DNA from: Janthinobacterium lividum
GTDB lineage: Bacteria > Pseudomonadota > Gammaproteobacteria > Burkholderiales > Burkholderiaceae_D
Assembly (NCBI RefSeq): GCF_011601275.1
Contig: NZ_JAAOLY010000003.1
Coordinates: 248,001 to 312,000, forward strand
Length of the DNA: 64,000 nucleotides
Direction of reading: 5' to 3'
Part shown: piece by piece, positions 33,149-42,380 of the stretch
How the letters are laid out: each line of letters opens with the position of its first letter
How positions within the stretch are numbered: the stretch's first letter is position 1
Translations under genes and position numbers: made by a program
Notes under the pieces: generated by a model
Told to the model about the DNA's origin: nothing
Seen by the model: only the letters and a program-made list of their open reading frames with translations
Databases searched by the model: none

Positions 33149-33921
33149 CAAATGTTCCTGCGGTAAAAGTCGCACAGCGCGCAGCTGGCCAGCAAGGCCA
33201 CATAAATAGCCGTTTGCGCCGCCACGCCGGCCAGGGCTGGCCAGTCGCCCGTCGCGTACAGCAGCCATTCCGTGCGCGTAAAGGCGTCGAGGCGGGGCAG
33301 CAGCAGTGCCAGCACGTCGATGGCGCCAGCCGTGGCCCGTTGCGGCCAGGAATCGCCCGCCTGCGGGCCGTGCGCCAGCAGTTGCAAACTGCCCAGCATG
33401 CGCGCCAGCACATAAAAGCCGCCCGTGGCGGCCAGCGCCGGCAGGGCCTGCTGCAAGCTGGCCGCGCACAGCAGGCTGAAGGCGGCGACGATCCACAATT
33501 CTCCCAGCAAGGACAGAGCCCACAGCGCGCTTTGCGCGGGTGCGGCGAACAGCGCCATCAACAGGCCGAACAGCACGGCGGGCACGGCCGCCAGCGCCCC
33601 GTAGCCCAGCAGTTTGCCCAGCAGGTAGGCTGCGCGCGGCATGGGTAGCGCCAGCAGCAATTCGAGGCCCCGCTCGGCCGCTTCGCGCGCCATGCTGGTG
33701 ATGATGAATGTGGCCAGCAGGAAGACGCCGGCCAGGCGCAGGGCAGCGGCCAGCAGGGACGCCTGCACGGCGCCGCTTTCCGTCAGCGCCAGTTGTTGCA
33801 GGAAGCCGGCCAGGCCGGCCGCGGCGCAGGCGGCCAGCAGGAACAGCCACGGCAGGCGGCTGCGCAGCGCTTCGAGCAGCGTGTAGCGGGCGATGGTGAG
33901 GGCGGGCCGGAGCATGGGCAT
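33148..33921 (-). CDS. ABC-2 type transporter permease inside cluster A
   Basis: A 257-aa permease of the ABC-2 (NosY/Nat B-like) type with about six hydrophobic segments. Typical features are ARYTLLEALRSRLPWL at the N-terminus and REAAERGLELLLALPMPRAAYLLGKLLGY in the coupling region. No ATPase gene is adjacent. The only candidate in the window is the ATPase at 45807-46535, first gene of the same left-reading series about 12 kb upstream. It sits between a pseudopilin and the helical-repeat protein, overlapping each by 1 bp (TGATG). It probably exports a peptide, lipid or glycan used by the system; substrate unknown. Confidence 0.85.
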   Translation of the reverse strand: MPMLRPALTIARYTLLEALRSRLPWLFLLAACAAAGLAGFLQQLALTESGAVQASLLAAALRLAGVFLLATFIITSMAREAAERGLELLLALPMPRAAYLLGKLLGYGALAAVPAVLFGLLMALFAAPAQSALWALSLLGELWIVAAFSLLCAASLQQALPALAATGGFYVLARMLGSLQLLAHGPQAGDSWPQRATAGAIDVLALLLPRLDAFTRTEWLLYATGDWPALAGVAAQTAIYVALLASCALCDFYRRNI

Positions 33922-34631
33922 CAGCGGGGCAGCCTTTGCGCCGCCACCATGCGGTTGAACAGGATGTTGGGCGACAGCCAGACGACGATATCGTCGAACT
34001 CGCCGCCTGGCTGCTGCGGGCCGCTGGCGGCGCGGCTGATGAAGGTGGTGGCGTTCGATGCATTATTGCGCTCGTCGACATTGTTGCCGAAAGGCACAGC
34101 CTGGCGCTGGCCCTGCACGCCCATGGCGCCAAAGCCGTTTTTTCCGTGCGACATGATCATGGCGGGGATGTCGCTCAAGGCCGTCGCCTGCAGCAGCGCG
34201 CCGCCATTGCGCGTGACGATGCTGATGTCGCGCGGCGTGCCCAGGTGGAACTGCTGCTCGCTGTCGCTGAAGGCCGGCGTGACGCTGTAGCGGAACAGAT
34301 GGTTCCAGCTGTCGCCCGGAAGCAACCCCAGGGTGGCCCAGGGCAGGAAGCCGGCGCGTTTTTCTCCTGTGCAGCGCGTGCCGCGCCGGTCTTCCAGGCC
34401 GTTCATGGCGGAGATGGCGGGACATGGCAGGTAGCCGTAGCGCAACGCGTAACCCGTCAGCGCTTCCTTCGCTTCATTCAGCGCTTGTTGCGTCTCGGCT
34501 ACCTTGCGCTGTTCCAGCTGCACCGTCAACGGCGTGACGAGGCCGCCTATCATCAGGCCGACGATGACGAGCACGATGGCGATCTCGATCAGGGAAAAGC
34601 CGGCCTGGCGGCGCGGATGGAGGGCGCTCAT
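33921..34631 (-). CDS. pseudopilin of cluster A
   Basis: A 236-aa prepilin-like protein. The leader ends RRQAG|FSLIEIAIVLVIVG (cleavage after Gly11, Glu at mature position 5). The long C-terminal domain contains YGYLPCPA and RGTRCTG, two Cys likely to form a disulfide, and DSWNHLFRYSVTP. A parallel segment (DAWGKLLRYSVTP) occurs in the neighbouring pseudopilin, so the two are related over their soluble parts. It overlaps the upstream pseudopilin gene by 4 bp and the downstream ABC-2 permease by 1 bp. Confidence 0.88.
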   Translation of the reverse strand: MSALHPRRQAGFSLIEIAIVLVIVGLMIGGLVTPLTVQLEQRKVAETQQALNEAKEALTGYALRYGYLPCPAISAMNGLEDRRGTRCTGEKRAGFLPWATLGLLPGDSWNHLFRYSVTPAFSDSEQQFHLGTPRDISIVTRNGGALLQATALSDIPAMIMSHGKNGFGAMGVQGQRQAVPFGNNVDERNNASNATTFISRAASGPQQPGGEFDDIVVWLSPNILFNRMVAAQRLPR

Positions 34632-35362
34632 GGCAGGTTGCGCGCGGCGCGCATGCGTTGGTACAGGGTAGGCAAGGTAATCCAGGTCAGCATGTCGTCA
34701 AAGGCGCCGCCGGGCAGCGTGGCCAGCCCGGTGGCCGGGCGGGTAATGAAGCTGCGGCTGGCGCTGTCGTTGGCCGCTTCATCGATATTGCCGCGCGCCG
34801 TATTGATCTGCGTCACGCCGCTGGCGGCCGTGCCGTGATGATCCTTGCCTTGCGAGAACAACACGGCAGGCAGGCATTGGGCGCTGACGTCGCACAGCGC
34901 CTGGCCCGCCACGAAGGCGAATTCGCCGCGCCCGTCGCGCGTCACAACGACTCTGTTGGCGACGGCGGAAAACGAGACGATGGGCGCGCGCGCCATTTCC
35001 GGCGTGACGCTGTAGCGCAGCAGCTTGCCCCAGGCATCCACGCCGCCCACGCCCAGCGCTACCCACGGCAAAAAGCCGCTGCAGTCGGTGTCGTCGGCGC
35101 AGTCGGCGGCCCGTTCGCGCCCATCGAGCGCGGAGGCGGCAGGGCGGGGCAGGCGGCCATTGGTCGCCGCAAAGCCCAGCAAGGCGTCGCGCGCCTGCGC
35201 CAGGGTGGCCAGGGTGCGCTGCTGGCGTTCGGCTTCGCCCGTGTTGCGCCCGAAGGCGCTGATCAGCAGGCTGGCCGCGCCCAGGCCCAGCACGGCCACC
35301 AGCAGCAACAGGGCGGCGCCGCGCTGGCGACGAGGTTGACGATGCGGTTGGCGCGGCGTCAT
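34628..35362 (-). CDS. pseudopilin of cluster A with GspK-like N-terminus
   Basis: A 244-aa protein whose N-terminus PRRQRG|AALLLLVAVLGLG looks like a prepilin leader but has Leu, not Glu, at mature position 5. GspK/PilX tip-type minor pilins also lack this Glu. Two Cys pairs occur (ADCADDTDCSG and LCDVSAQCLP). It shares LRYSVTP and the ending LP(T/N)xLxxRMxAAxxLP with the next pseudopilin. It overlaps the genes on each side by 4 bp. A tip role is inferred by analogy with GspK. Confidence 0.82.
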   Translation of the reverse strand: MTPRQPHRQPRRQRGAALLLLVAVLGLGAASLLISAFGRNTGEAERQQRTLATLAQARDALLGFAATNGRLPRPAASALDGRERAADCADDTDCSGFLPWVALGVGGVDAWGKLLRYSVTPEMARAPIVSFSAVANRVVVTRDGRGEFAFVAGQALCDVSAQCLPAVLFSQGKDHHGTAASGVTQINTARGNIDEAANDSASRSFITRPATGLATLPGGAFDDMLTWITLPTLYQRMRAARNLP

Positions 35363-35799
35363 GGCTGGCCCTCCTGCGCTTCGGTAACCGTGCCGCTGGC
35401 CGGATCGTAGCGCTGGCCGGGTTTCAGCAGCACCACCTGGCCGTTCGACAGGCGCAAGGTCAGGGTGCCGGGCGCGCCCGATTTGCCGCGCGCGAGACGG
35501 TTGTGCGGCTCGTTCTGCGCTTCCTGGTTCAGCCAGACGGTAGAGCGGCCGCTGCTGCGCTGTACCACGCCATTCAATTCCACGGGCGGGGCGGGCGACG
35601 GCGGCGGCGGCGGAGATGGGGGCGCCGCCAGGGCCGGATCGGGCGCTGGCGGGCCGTAGCGCTGCGCGTCGAGCTGGGCGCGCTGCTCGGGTGACAGGAA
35701 CAAGCGCCCCAGCTGCGGTGACTGTGCCTGGGCCGTGAGCGCGGCGCCAGCCAGCAGCGCGTACAGGACGCAGGCGCGCAGGACGAGTGCGGGCTTCAT
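35359..35799 (-). CDS. MshK/PilP/GspB-like periplasmic protein of cluster A
   Basis: A 146-aa secreted protein with signal peptide (cleavage near AQA, residue 25). A proline-rich linker (PPSPPPPPSPAPP) precedes a small beta domain (LNGVVQRSSGRSTVWLNQEA, then LRLSNGQVVLLKPGQRYDP). The domain pattern matches MshK and GspB/PilP-type proteins that link inner-membrane platform and secretin. The ATG at 35799 was chosen because it begins the signal peptide and overlaps the preceding gene by 4 bp; the upstream extension is Arg-rich and not credible. Confidence 0.8.
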   Translation of the reverse strand: MKPALVLRACVLYALLAGAALTAQAQSPQLGRLFLSPEQRAQLDAQRYGPPAPDPALAAPPSPPPPPSPAPPVELNGVVQRSSGRSTVWLNQEAQNEPHNRLARGKSGAPGTLTLRLSNGQVVLLKPGQRYDPASGTVTEAQEGQP

Positions 35800-36491
35800 G
35801 GCCGCCCCGGCACGGGCGCGCTGCCCAATGTCAGCCACAGCAGCTCGCATTCGGCGCCCAATGTGGGCGTTGCAACACCGCCGCTGCCCGGCCCGGCTGC
35901 GGCCGCGGCGGCCGCATGACGCTTGAGCGAGCAATCCTGCACGGCGAAATAGCCGGCCTGGCGCAAATCGTCCAGCAGGTTCAGCAAATCCATCTCGTGC
36001 AGCAAATCCATTTGCAGGCGCATGCGGCTGCCGCGTAGCTGATATTGTCCCATCACCATGGGCAGCGGCACTTGCAGCCCTTGCTGCGGACTGATGTCAT
36101 AGCTGATCGGCAGCAGTTTGCGCTGTTCCTGGCTGCGGCGGATGGCGTCGATCCAGGCCAGGCGGTTTTCCTCGCCGATCAGGCCGCGCCGGCCCAGGGC
36201 CAGGAATTGCGGTTCGTAGGCGCGGATTTCCTGCTTCTCCGCCTCCGCGTGGTTGAACAGCATGGCGGCCGCCGAACGCGTGCGCTGGGCCAGGTCCAGT
36301 TGCTGCGCTTCGCGCTCGCGGTAGGCGATGCTCAGGCTCAGCAGCACCAGGCTGGCCAGCATGGTCAGCGTAAAGCACAGCAGGGCGCGGCGTATCAGGT
36401 GCAGTTCACCCAGCCAGGCGGGCAGGGTGCGCGCGGACGTGGCGGTTCGCTGCATGCCGGGCAGGGGCGGCTGCTTGACGGGGCCGCTCAT
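35796..36491 (-). CDS. PilO/MshJ-like membrane protein of cluster A
   Basis: A 231-aa bitopic protein with a cytoplasmic N-terminus, one membrane helix (about 36-56) and a periplasmic domain starting with a likely coiled coil. This is the PilO/GspM/MshJ architecture. Sequence similarity is too weak to name it on motifs alone; the position between PilM/N-like and PilP-like genes carries the call. The ATG at 36491 overlaps the upstream stop (ATGA); a GTG at 36500 would add three residues. Confidence 0.7.
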   Translation of the reverse strand: MSGPVKQPPLPGMQRTATSARTLPAWLGELHLIRRALLCFTLTMLASLVLLSLSIAYREREAQQLDLAQRTRSAAAMLFNHAEAEKQEIRAYEPQFLALGRRGLIGEENRLAWIDAIRRSQEQRKLLPISYDISPQQGLQVPLPMVMGQYQLRGSRMRLQMDLLHEMDLLNLLDDLRQAGYFAVQDCSLKRHAAAAAAAGPGSGGVATPTLGAECELLWLTLGSAPVPGRP

Positions 36492-38053
36492 GGCTGCCAC
36501 GCGAGCAGAAGGGTGAAGCGGGCCTGGCTGGCCACGGCCGGCACGGCGCTCTTGCCGGACAGGGCCACGCTGGGGCGCAGGTCGATCGGCGTTTCCTCGA
36601 TCGTCACTTGCAAGCCCGGCTGGCGCGCCAGGGTTTGCGCGAAGGCCGTGATGGCTGCCAGGGCCGCGCGGTAATCGTTGTTCGGCATGGCCACGTCCGC
36701 TTCCAGGCGCAGCGCCTGCGGCGGCGCGACGGGAATGCCGGCCAGGGCGCTGCCGGTCGGCGCGCCCGTACTTTGCTGCTGTTGCGGCGCCTGATTGCTG
36801 GCCGTGCGCGCGGGCGCCTGACCCGCATGCCAGTGCAGCTGGCCCAGCGCCACCTGCGGCGCCTGGTCCAGCGCGGCGCTCAGCATGCCCAGCAGGCGGC
36901 CCGGTTCCGGCGCCTGGCTGGCGATCATGTGGCCCAGGGTCACGGCCACTTTCATGTTCTGCGTCTTGGCCGGCGCCGGCGGCTGGGTCGACATGACGCT
37001 GCGGTAGCGCTCCTGGTAGGACGCCGTTTCCTGCGCCAGGCGCGCGATGGTGGCCCCGTTGGCTATGCCGCCGAGCAAGTTAATCGCGCACCACAGGGCT
37101 GCCGACGCGCCGATCAGCGTGCTGGCGCCATACAGCGTCTTGCGCGCGCGCTGGAAGTGGTAATAGCGGGCCAGCGCGCCGGGCGGATAGTGGCTGGACG
37201 GCGGATGCTTGCCCAGCAAGGTCAGCAGCAATTCGTCGGCCAGCGCCGGCGTCCGGCGCAAGCCCACCCGTTCGCCGGCCAGTTGCAGGTCGATGAAGTG
37301 GTAAGCCACTTCGACGCCGTTATCACACAGCAGTTCGAGCTTGGCAATTTGCGGCGCAGGTGCCAGGATGACGGTATTCAAGACGTCGCCGCGCGCCAGC
37401 ATGCGCGTGCTGGTGAGAAATTGCCGCGTCTTTTCCGTTTCCAGCGCAATATTCACGGCCACGCCGTCGAGCGCGATGGTGGCCGTCTGGCGCGAAAAGC
37501 GCAGCTGGCCCTTTTCATAGTAACTTTGCCGCAAGCCGCCCGATTGCTGCGTCACCAGCAGCAAGTGCTCATGCGCGATCGACAGTTTTTTGACCAGCGC
37601 GATACTCAGCAGGCTGGTCGAATAGATGCCGGCGACGGGCACGCGCAGGTGTTCGAGCGCCTCCGTCCACGGCTGCAGCAGAGACGGGTTGGTCAGGGCG
37701 AAGAACAGCACCTGGTCGTCGTGGCGGCCCGTGTTTTCGCGGCCCAGCAGGGTGCTGCCCCGGTAGGGCGTGTCGCGGTGCAATTGCTGCTTGCGCCGCT
37801 CCAGCAGGGCTCGGCCCGCCTTGCCGCGCACGTGGGGCAGCAGCTGGCGCTGGAAATCTTCCTCGATCAAGTCCGTCAGCAGGTAGGCGGGCACGTCGAG
37901 ACGGTGCGCCTGAGGATCTTCCAGCCACGCGGCGAAACCGTCCAGCCCGGCCGCGCTGGCGGGAAAGACCTGGCCCTGGCCCAGCACGCCGTGGTCCCAG
38001 TCGTAGGCGCACAGGGCGTCGCTGGTGATGTAGAGTAATTGTTTGCGGAACAC
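36488..38053 (-). CDS. PilM/PilN (GspL/MshI)-like assembly protein of cluster A
   Basis: A 521-aa protein. The N-terminal about 300 residues are cytoplasmic and resemble the actin-like PilM/MshI/GspL fold in layout. A hydrophobic segment (TLIGASAALWCAINLLGG, about 315-333) is followed by a periplasmic PilN/GspL-C-like region ending in a ferredoxin-like domain (ALRLEADVAMPNNDYRAALAAI). It would be the inner-membrane scaffold of cluster A, combining jobs that cluster B splits between MshI and the PilN-like protein. GTG start with a GAGG site. It lies 7 bp after the PilC-like gene. Confidence 0.75.
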   Translation of the reverse strand: MFRKQLLYITSDALCAYDWDHGVLGQGQVFPASAAGLDGFAAWLEDPQAHRLDVPAYLLTDLIEEDFQRQLLPHVRGKAGRALLERRKQQLHRDTPYRGSTLLGRENTGRHDDQVLFFALTNPSLLQPWTEALEHLRVPVAGIYSTSLLSIALVKKLSIAHEHLLLVTQQSGGLRQSYYEKGQLRFSRQTATIALDGVAVNIALETEKTRQFLTSTRMLARGDVLNTVILAPAPQIAKLELLCDNGVEVAYHFIDLQLAGERVGLRRTPALADELLLTLLGKHPPSSHYPPGALARYYHFQRARKTLYGASTLIGASAALWCAINLLGGIANGATIARLAQETASYQERYRSVMSTQPPAPAKTQNMKVAVTLGHMIASQAPEPGRLLGMLSAALDQAPQVALGQLHWHAGQAPARTASNQAPQQQQSTGAPTGSALAGIPVAPPQALRLEADVAMPNNDYRAALAAITAFAQTLARQPGLQVTIEETPIDLRPSVALSGKSAVPAVASQARFTLLLAWQP

Positions 38054-38060
38054 GGCGGCC

Positions 38061-39266
38061 TCAGGTCTTGATTGTACTGATGGTGTCGTAAATCGGCCCC
38101 AGCACCGACAGCATGATCCAGCCCAGCAGCAGGCCCAGGATGACCGTCATGGTCGGCTCGATCATGGCTTGCACTTTTTCAATCAATTCCTTCACTTCGC
38201 GGTTGTAAAAGTAACTGACATTGCGCAAGGCCGTATCGAGCGAACCCGTTGCCTCGCCCACCTTCAGCATGCGGATCACCAGCGGCGGGAAGATGCCTGT
38301 GTGCTGGAAGGCGGCGGTCACGCCGTAGCCCTCGCTGATCAGCTGCGCGGCGCGGCGCAGGCCGGCCGCCACCACCTGGTTGCCGGCGATGCCTTCGGAC
38401 AAGCGGATGCATTCGAGTATCGTGATGCCGGAAGCATACATCAGGGCGAAAAACGTGGCGAAGCGGGCCAGGATGATCTTGTGCAGCACGGGTCCGACCA
38501 GCCACAGTCGCAGCTTCAAGCCATCCCAGGCATAGCGGGCTGCCTCGCTGCGGCGGATGAGGGCGCGCAAGCCGAAGAACAGCAGCACGGGCAAGGCCAG
38601 CAGCACATACCAGTAATCGATGAATACATTCGACACGAAAATGAGCACGCGCGTGTGCAGGGGCAGTTCGCCGCCCATGTTGCGGATGAAGGCCGTCAAC
38701 TGCGGGACCAGATAGATCATCAGGAAAAACGTCACGGCCGCCACGACGATGGCGACGATGATCGGGTACATGACGATCTTGCGCGTCTGCGACGCCAGTT
38801 CGTCCTGCCATTTTAAGCTTTCCGACAGGTTCTTGAAGACTTCGGCGATCTTGCCGCTCTGTTCGCCCGCCAGTATCAGGCTGGTGAACGTGGCGTCGAA
38901 AATGTCGCCATGCTGGGCCAGCGCGCCCGACAGGGGCAAGCCGCCCTCGATGCTTTCGATCAGATCCGTGACGACTTCGCGCAGGCGCGGGTGGTCCGTG
39001 CTTTCGCGCAAGTCGTTCAAGCCTTCCAGGATGGGCACGCCCGCGCCCGTCAATTGCTCCATGTGGAAGCAGAAATTGATCAGGTCGCGGCGGTGGATGA
39101 CCCGCTTGCCCAGCAGTACCAGGTACTGGCCCGTGATCTTGCAGTCGATGAGGTCGAGCTGCATGCGGTGCAGGCGCGCTTCCAGGTCCGGCACGTTGGC
39201 CGCCTCCATGCTGCCGGGAATCAATGTGCCGGCGGCATCCATGGCGCGGTAGACATATTGCGCCAT
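38061..39266 (-). CDS. GspF/PilC-type inner-membrane platform protein, cluster A
   Basis: A 401-aa platform protein with the two T2SSF domains of the family. The first is around LTGAGVPILEGLNDLRES and ILAGEQSGKIAEVFKNLSES; the second around LARFATFFALMYASGITILE and MLKVGEATGSLDTALRNV. Three hydrophobic segments follow the usual pattern, the last being TVILGLLLGWIMLSVLGPIY. It recruits the GspE-type ATPase and moves pilins out of the membrane. It overlaps the ATPase gene by 1 bp. Its paralogue in cluster B is at 48448-49683. Confidence 0.93.
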   Translation of the reverse strand: MAQYVYRAMDAAGTLIPGSMEAANVPDLEARLHRMQLDLIDCKITGQYLVLLGKRVIHRRDLINFCFHMEQLTGAGVPILEGLNDLRESTDHPRLREVVTDLIESIEGGLPLSGALAQHGDIFDATFTSLILAGEQSGKIAEVFKNLSESLKWQDELASQTRKIVMYPIIVAIVVAAVTFFLMIYLVPQLTAFIRNMGGELPLHTRVLIFVSNVFIDYWYVLLALPVLLFFGLRALIRRSEAARYAWDGLKLRLWLVGPVLHKIILARFATFFALMYASGITILECIRLSEGIAGNQVVAAGLRRAAQLISEGYGVTAAFQHTGIFPPLVIRMLKVGEATGSLDTALRNVSYFYNREVKELIEKVQAMIEPTMTVILGLLLGWIMLSVLGPIYDTISTIKT

Positions 39267-40969
39267 CAGGCCAGCCTTTCCGTCAGGTCGACCACGCGGC
39301 CCACTTCTTCCAGGGTGGTGACGCCTTCGAGCACGCGGCGCATGCCGTCGTCGACGAGGCCCTTGAAGCCGGCCGCGCGCGCCGCATTCTTCAATTCGCG
39401 GCTGCTGGCGCGGCGCGCCGTCAATTCATCGAGCTCGGCCGTCATCTTGAGAATTTCCATGATGGCCAGACGGCCCTTGTAGCCCTGGTGCGCGCAGCGC
39501 TCGCAACCGACGGCGCGGCAGATGGACACGGGCGCATCGTCCGTTGCCAGGCCCAGCAGGCGGCGCTCGACGTCGTCGGCGATCACGGTTTCCTTGCAAT
39601 GCGGACACAAACGGCGCACGAGGCGCTGCGCCACGATGCCGATGATGTTGCCGGCCATGATGTCGGGCAGGATGCCGATGTCGAGCAGGCGCGCGACGGA
39701 ACCGATGGCCGAGCTCGTATGCAGGGTGGAATACACCTGGTGGCCCGTCATGGCGGCGGCAAAAGCCATTTCCGCCGTTTCGCGGTCGCGGATCTCGCCA
39801 ACTAAAATGATGTCCGGGTCTTGCCGCATCATCGAGCGGATGCCGTCGGCAAAGCCCAGCTTGACGGAGTCGTTGACGGAGGTCTGGCGTATCATGTTCA
39901 TCGGATACTCGACCGGGTCCTCCAGGGTCATGATGTTGACGCTTTCCGTATTGATATGGTTGAGTATCGAATACAGGGTCGTGGTCTTGCCGCTGCCCGT
40001 CGGGCCCGTCACGAGGATGACGCCGTCCGGCCGCGCGATCATGAGTTTGAGCAGGTTCAGTTCCGCCTCGGCCAGGCCCAGAGAGTCCAGCGGCACGATG
40101 CCTTTTTGCCGGTCCAGCACGCGCAGCACGACGTTTTCGCCATGCGTGGTGGGCTGCGCCGACGCGCGGAAGTCGATTTGCCGACCGGAAAACTTGATGC
40201 TGATGCGTCCATCCTGCGGCGCGCGCGCTTCGGCGATATTCATGTTTGACATCACCTTCAGGCGCACGGCCATGGCCGGCCAGTACGATTTGTGCAGGCT
40301 GCGGATTTGCCGCAGGATGCCGTCGATGCGGTAGCGGATGCGCAGGAACGACTGCTCCGGCTCGAAATGGATGTCCGACGCGCCGTTCTGCACGGCGTCG
40401 GCCAGCAGCGCGTCGATCAGGCGCACCATGGGCTGGCTGTACTCGTCCGACGGCGACGCCATGCTTTGATAGCTGACTTCGCCCGTTTCGATCTCGTGCA
40501 GGATGCCGTCGATCGACAGTTCAAAACCATAGTACTGGTCGATGGCGCGGGAAATGTCGGATTCGTTGACGAGCACGGTGGAAATCGTGATGCCCTTGAC
40601 CAGCATGGCGCTGATCTGGTCGAGCGCGACGATGTTGCTGGTGTCGGCCATGGCCAGGATCAGGTTGTCCGCCTGCCGCTCGTAGACGATGGGGAAGACG
40701 CGGTAGCGCTTGGCCACGTCCTTCGGGATCAGTTTCAAGGCGATGGCGTCGACCACCAGACTCGACAGGTCGGCGCTGACCTGTTTCAGGTTCTCGCTGA
40801 GCGCCTCGCGCACGGTGGCTTCCGTGACGAAGCCCAGGGTGATCAGCAGCTTGCCCAGCGGTTCGCTGCTGCGCCGCTGCTCGATCAGGGCGATGCGCAG
40901 CTGGTCTTCGCTGATCACGCCTTTCTGGATCAGTAATTTGCCCAGCGGAAGTTTTGCCTGTTCTGCCAT
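39266..40969 (-). CDS. GspE/PilB/MshE-type assembly ATPase, cluster A
   Basis: A 567-aa secretion ATPase. The N-terminus has two 24-residue MshEN-type repeats (residues 8-31 and 37-60) separated by five residues; each begins P-L-G instead of R-L-G. The core has Walker A GPTGSGKTTT, the Asp box, Walker B RQDPDIILVGEIRD and the HTSSAIGSVARL His box. A tetracysteine zinc site is seen as CPHC and CERC. It powers pseudopilus assembly in cluster A. Loss of Arg in both repeats suggests that c-di-GMP control is weakened or changed compared with the cluster B paralogue. Confidence 0.94.
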   Translation of the reverse strand: MAEQAKLPLGKLLIQKGVISEDQLRIALIEQRRSSEPLGKLLITLGFVTEATVREALSENLKQVSADLSSLVVDAIALKLIPKDVAKRYRVFPIVYERQADNLILAMADTSNIVALDQISAMLVKGITISTVLVNESDISRAIDQYYGFELSIDGILHEIETGEVSYQSMASPSDEYSQPMVRLIDALLADAVQNGASDIHFEPEQSFLRIRYRIDGILRQIRSLHKSYWPAMAVRLKVMSNMNIAEARAPQDGRISIKFSGRQIDFRASAQPTTHGENVVLRVLDRQKGIVPLDSLGLAEAELNLLKLMIARPDGVILVTGPTGSGKTTTLYSILNHINTESVNIMTLEDPVEYPMNMIRQTSVNDSVKLGFADGIRSMMRQDPDIILVGEIRDRETAEMAFAAAMTGHQVYSTLHTSSAIGSVARLLDIGILPDIMAGNIIGIVAQRLVRRLCPHCKETVIADDVERRLLGLATDDAPVSICRAVGCERCAHQGYKGRLAIMEILKMTAELDELTARRASSRELKNAARAAGFKGLVDDGMRRVLEGVTTLEEVGRVVDLTERLA

Positions 40970-40976
40970 GTAATGC

Positions 40977-42380
40977 TTATTCCTGACGAGGTGTGATGGT
41001 GATGGCCGGGTCAGCCTGGGCCGCCGGCGCGGGGGCCGCCAGTTCGCGCAAACGCGTTTGCACGACGGCCTGGTCGAACGCGGCGGGCGTGGTTTGCGCC
41101 AGGGCCAAGGCGCGCTGGTAGTACGTGGCGGCCAGTTTCGGCTGGTTCAGCCGGTCCAGGCCCACGGCCAGGTTGAAGGCATAGTCAGGATTGCCGGGCG
41201 CGGCGCTGTAGGCGCGGAAAAATTGCTGCTGCGCTTCGTTCCAGCGGCGCTGCTTGGCATACACATTGCCCAGTGCAAACAGCACGGGGCCGCTGTCGGG
41301 GGTGCGCGCCAGGATGGCTTTCAGTTTTGCTTCGCTCTGCACGACGTCGCCCTGGCGCAGGCCGATAAGGCCGGCCAGCGCTACGCCATCATCGGGATTG
41401 ATTTCCAGCAAACGCACGTACAGCGACGCCGCCTGCGCGCCCTGGTTCTCGCGCTGGGCCACGGCCGCCAGGCCCAGCAGTGCGTCGCGGTTGTTGGCAT
41501 CCTGCCGCAGCACGCTTTCATATTGCTGGCGCGCCGCGCCCAGCTGGCCCCCGTTGAAGGCCTGGTAGGCTTGCTGCACGCCGGGGTTGATTTGCGGCGC
41601 CGTATCGTTGCGTACTACCTGGATCTGGCTGTTGTCGGGCGCGGCCACCGGTGGCAGACTGGGCGGAGCAGGCGGCTGCAGTTGCGCCAGCTGGGCGGCC
41701 ACGGCCGCTTGCGCGGCGGCCTGGATCATCGCCTGCTGTTCCGCCGCGCCGGCTGGCTGGCGCTGTTCGCGCGGCACGTCCTGCGGCAGCGGCGAGGGCG
41801 CCGGGGCTTCCGGCTGAGCGCCGCCGCTTCCGGGCACCACCACGATGGGACCGGCAACGCCGGCCGTTCCCGGGGCGTCCGTCAGCGGCATGGGTACGCC
41901 GGGCAGGTTGGCGCCCGCGCCGGGGCTGCTGCTGGCGCGCCAGTACCAGTACGCCATGGAACCGGCCACCAGCAGCAGGATCGCCAGCAGCACGGCCAGG
42001 CGCACGGTGGCCGGGTCGACGCTGATGGGGCCGGCAGGGCCTTTCGGCGGCGGATTGCTGCGGCTGGCGCGGGGTTTGACGGGCGGCGGTTCCGGACGGG
42101 CGCGCGGCGGCTCGGGGGGCGGGCCAGCTTGCGGACCGGACTGCGCGCCACTGGGCTCGGGCGGCGGCGCGGGAGCGTCCGGCAGCGGTTCCAGGCGCAA
42201 GGTGCTTGCCGGCTGCACGGGCGGCGGTGTAACTGGCGCGGGACGCGGCGGCAGGGCGTCGGCCGGCGCCAGTTCCAGCACCTGGTCGTAGGCTTCGGAC
42301 GGCTTTTCCAGTTCCTCGTCGGAAAGGCTGTTCTGCTTGGCGCGCTCGGCTTTCTTGAGCGCCTGCATCAGCAAGCTCAT
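40977..42380 (-). CDS. MshN-like TPR protein, cluster A
   Basis: A 467-aa protein starting MSLLMQALKKAERAKQ, like the MSLINKMLQDLD start of the cluster B MshN. A long Pro-rich cytoplasmic stretch precedes one membrane helix (about 133-150), and the periplasmic C-terminal half consists of TPR-type helical repeats (ALLGLAAVAQRENQGAQAASLY, PVLFALGNVYAKQRRWNEAQ and more). MshN-type proteins are thought to help secretin assembly or bind ExeA/MshM. It overlaps the secretin gene by 4 bp and ends 8 bp before the ATPase gene. Confidence 0.85.
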   Translation of the reverse strand: MSLLMQALKKAERAKQNSLSDEELEKPSEAYDQVLELAPADALPPRPAPVTPPPVQPASTLRLEPLPDAPAPPPEPSGAQSGPQAGPPPEPPRARPEPPPVKPRASRSNPPPKGPAGPISVDPATVRLAVLLAILLLVAGSMAYWYWRASSSPGAGANLPGVPMPLTDAPGTAGVAGPIVVVPGSGGAQPEAPAPSPLPQDVPREQRQPAGAAEQQAMIQAAAQAAVAAQLAQLQPPAPPSLPPVAAPDNSQIQVVRNDTAPQINPGVQQAYQAFNGGQLGAARQQYESVLRQDANNRDALLGLAAVAQRENQGAQAASLYVRLLEINPDDGVALAGLIGLRQGDVVQSEAKLKAILARTPDSGPVLFALGNVYAKQRRWNEAQQQFFRAYSAAPGNPDYAFNLAVGLDRLNQPKLAATYYQRALALAQTTPAAFDQAVVQTRLRELAAPAPAAQADPAITITPRQE

